DNA of 7,703 bases from positions 1 to 7,703 of the forward strand of contig CAMODS010000058.1 of assembly GCA_946611525.1 (NCBI GenBank). Direction: 5' to 3'. Below are positions 6,388-7,703 of this stretch, in pieces. The notes beneath the pieces were generated by a model that saw only the letters and a list, made by a program, of their open reading frames with translations, was not told the DNA's origin and did no database searches. Position numbers and translations under genes: made by a program. The stretch comes from an uncultured Lachnospiraceae bacterium (lineage in GTDB: Bacteria; Bacillota; Clostridia; Lachnospirales; Lachnospiraceae). Position 1 is the first letter of the stretch, and each line of letters starts with the position of its first letter.

Positions 6388-7226
6388 AGCGCTTCTATCA
6401 ATTCCTCCCGTGTCAGGATCCCGTCGGGGATATCCATCCCTGATTTTTTAAGCTCGTGGGCCAAAAGTGTGATCTGGGGAACGGTAAGTCTGTGAGCGAT
6501 CAGCTCACTTACCCTGGAAAAGATCTCCCTGGGGGTACCGTCCATAATGATGTGCCCCTTTTCCATAACGTAGACATAATCGGCTCCCACCACCTCTTCC
6601 ATGTAGTGGGTGATAAGTATCACAGTAATGCCCTTTTTTTTATTTAGCTCGTGGGCCACACGTATCACCTCTGCCCTGCCGTCGGGATCCAGCATGGCTG
6701 TGGGCTCATCCAAAATAATGCATTTGGGCTCCATAGCCATGACACCGGCTATGGCAACTCTCTGCTTTTGTCCACCGGACAGACGGTTGGGGCTGTGGCT
6801 TCTGTACTTCCACATCCCAACGCCCTTTAGGGCAGACTCCACCCGCTGCCAAATCTCCTCGGTGGGCACTCCTATATTCTCCGGGCCAAAGCCCACATCT
6901 TCTTCTACCACAGTAGCTATGATCTGATTGTCGGGATTTTGAAAAACCATTCCCGCCGTCTCACGGATATCAAGGGTATTTGAGGGATTGGATACGTCCT
7001 TCCCGTCCACTATAAGAGTCCCCTCAGATGGGGTCAAAAGTGCATTGATGTGCTTTGCCAGAGTGGACTTACCTGAACCGTTGTGGCCGAGGATAGCTAT
7101 GAACTGCCCGGGCTCCACATCCAGATCCACGTGATCCAAAGCTACGGATATGCCCTCCACATTGCCTTCCTCATCTCTGCGGAAAAACTCATGGGTAAGT
7201 TGTTTGGCATTGATCATGGATCTCAT
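6378..7226 (-). CDS. ecfA1: ECF transporter ATP-binding protein EcfA1
   Basis: A 282-residue ABC ATPase, the first nucleotide-binding subunit of the ECF module. Walker A GHNGSGKST is at 47-55, the Q-loop at Gln96 with the NPDNQ Q-helix motif (97-101), signature LSGGQ at 149-153, Walker B CIILDEP at 169-175 with catalytic Glu174, and the H-loop His207. EPTAMLDPDGR and the N-terminal FFRRDEEGNVEGISVALD segment are typical of EcfA1. The ATG at 7226 overlaps the aminotransferase stop as ATGA and has AGGAG 14 bases upstream; an in-frame ATG at 7217 (MINAKQLTHEF) matches where many relatives begin and is a real alternative. The module usually supplies energy to several unlinked S components. Confidence 0.94.
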   Translation of the reverse strand: MRSMINAKQLTHEFFRRDEEGNVEGISVALDHVDLDVEPGQFIAILGHNGSGKSTLAKHINALLTPSEGTLIVDGKDVSNPSNTLDIRETAGMVFQNPDNQIIATVVEEDVGFGPENIGVPTEEIWQRVESALKGVGMWKYRSHSPNRLSGGQKQRVAIAGVMAMEPKCIILDEPTAMLDPDGRAEVIRVAHELNKKKGITVILITHYMEEVVGADYVYVMEKGHIIMDGTPREIFSRVSELIAHRLTVPQITLLAHELKKSGMDIPDGILTREELIEALCR

Positions 7227-7702
7227 AATGTACTTACAAACTCCTCTATACGGTCAAGAGCAGTCTTTAGACTCTCCAGAGAATATGCATAGGAAATACG
7301 GATAAAGCCCTCTCCACACTCACCAAAGGCAGTACCCGGCACCACCGCAACCTTTTTTTCATGCAAAAGGCGCTCAGCAAACTCCTCGGAGCTCATGCCG
7401 AACTTTTGAATGGAAGGGAAAATATAAAATGCTCCAAAGGGTTCAAAGCAGTCCATCCCCATGGAACGAAGTCTGTGGATCAGGTAACGGCGCCTGTCAT
7501 CGTACTCTTCCCTCATGACCTCAACATCATCATCACACGAACGGAGTGCCTCCACCGCAGCATACTGGCTGGTGGTAGGCGCGCACATGATGGCGTACTG
7601 ATGGATCTTTAGCATCTGGTCTATAATGAGCTTTGGACCACAGGCATAGCCCAGCCTCCAGCCCGTCATGGCAAAGGCTTTTGAAAAACCGTTGATATAA
7701 AC
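7223..7702 (-). CDS. Class I/II PLP-dependent aminotransferase, C-terminal part (runs off right edge)
   Basis: The frame is open from the right edge and gives 159 C-terminal residues, roughly 40 percent of a normal aminotransferase of about 390 residues. The fragment begins VYINGFSKAFAMTGWRLGY, which holds the PLP-binding lysine (codon 7681-7679) and the conserved arginine of the fold type I cofactor pocket. Near the C-terminus, GEGFIRISYAYS contains the arginine that binds the substrate carboxylate (codon 7300-7298). This places it in the AspC/PatA group (aspartate or aromatic aminotransferases), but substrate cannot be decided. The apparent ATG at 7669 lies in the middle of the catalytic motif and is not a start. 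It overlaps ecfA1 by 4 bases, so the two are probably translated in series although their functions are not obviously linked. Confidence 0.93.
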   Translation of the reverse strand, partial: VYINGFSKAFAMTGWRLGYACGPKLIIDQMLKIHQYAIMCAPTTSQYAAVEALRSCDDDVEVMREEYDDRRRYLIHRLRSMGMDCFEPFGAFYIFPSIQKFGMSSEEFAERLLHEKKVAVVPGTAFGECGEGFIRISYAYSLESLKTALDRIEEFVSTL

Positions 7703-7703
7703 G

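Noticed and set aside
1..7703. CRISPR arrays, tRNA or rRNA genes, phage or transposase genes
   Set aside because: None was seen: no regularly spaced direct repeats, no tRNA-like cloverleaf in the gaps, and the gaps are all shorter than about 110 bases.

Overview
The window reads as a chromosomal segment from a motile, low-to-moderate G+C Firmicute, most likely a Lachnospiraceae-type Clostridium. The grounds are the style of the protein sequences (ECF transporter ATPases, CvfB, FatA-like thioesterase, YjjU-type patatin, CgeB-type glycosyltransferase), strong AGGAG-type ribosome sites, overlapping genes, and a small YjfB-family motility protein behind what looks like a sigma-28 (SigD/FliA) promoter. 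The species cannot be named from the sequence alone.

Layout. Positions 1-1393 (minus strand) hold a two-gene unit: a patatin-like phospholipase, then a membrane protein, probably a CPBP/CAAX-type protease, whose start overlaps the phospholipase stop and which runs off the left edge. A short divergent intergenic region (1394-1495) carries back-to-back promoters. From it a CgeB-type glycosyltransferase (1496-2677, plus strand) is read, followed by the sigma-28 promoter and the 63-residue YjfB-like gene (2784-2975). A strong hairpin at 3005-3043 with T-runs on both sides ends transcription from both directions.

From the right edge to 3085 everything is on the minus strand and tightly packed: the C-terminal part of a class I/II aminotransferase, ecfA1, ecfA2, ecfT, a 73-bp palindromic repeat, an acyl-ACP thioesterase and a CvfB-like S1-domain protein. 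All junctions overlap by 4-10 bases except ecfT/thioesterase, where the repeat sits. This looks like one operon or two nested ones. EcfA1, EcfA2 and EcfT together form the shared energising module of group II vitamin/metal ECF importers; no substrate-binding S component lies in the window, so the substrate is open.

No convincing undescribed multi-gene system is visible. The points most worth checking are the sigma-28 promoter beside a glycosyltransferase, the apparently leaderless glycosyltransferase mRNA, the palindromic repeat abutting the ecfT stop codon, and the gene order around the ECF cassette.
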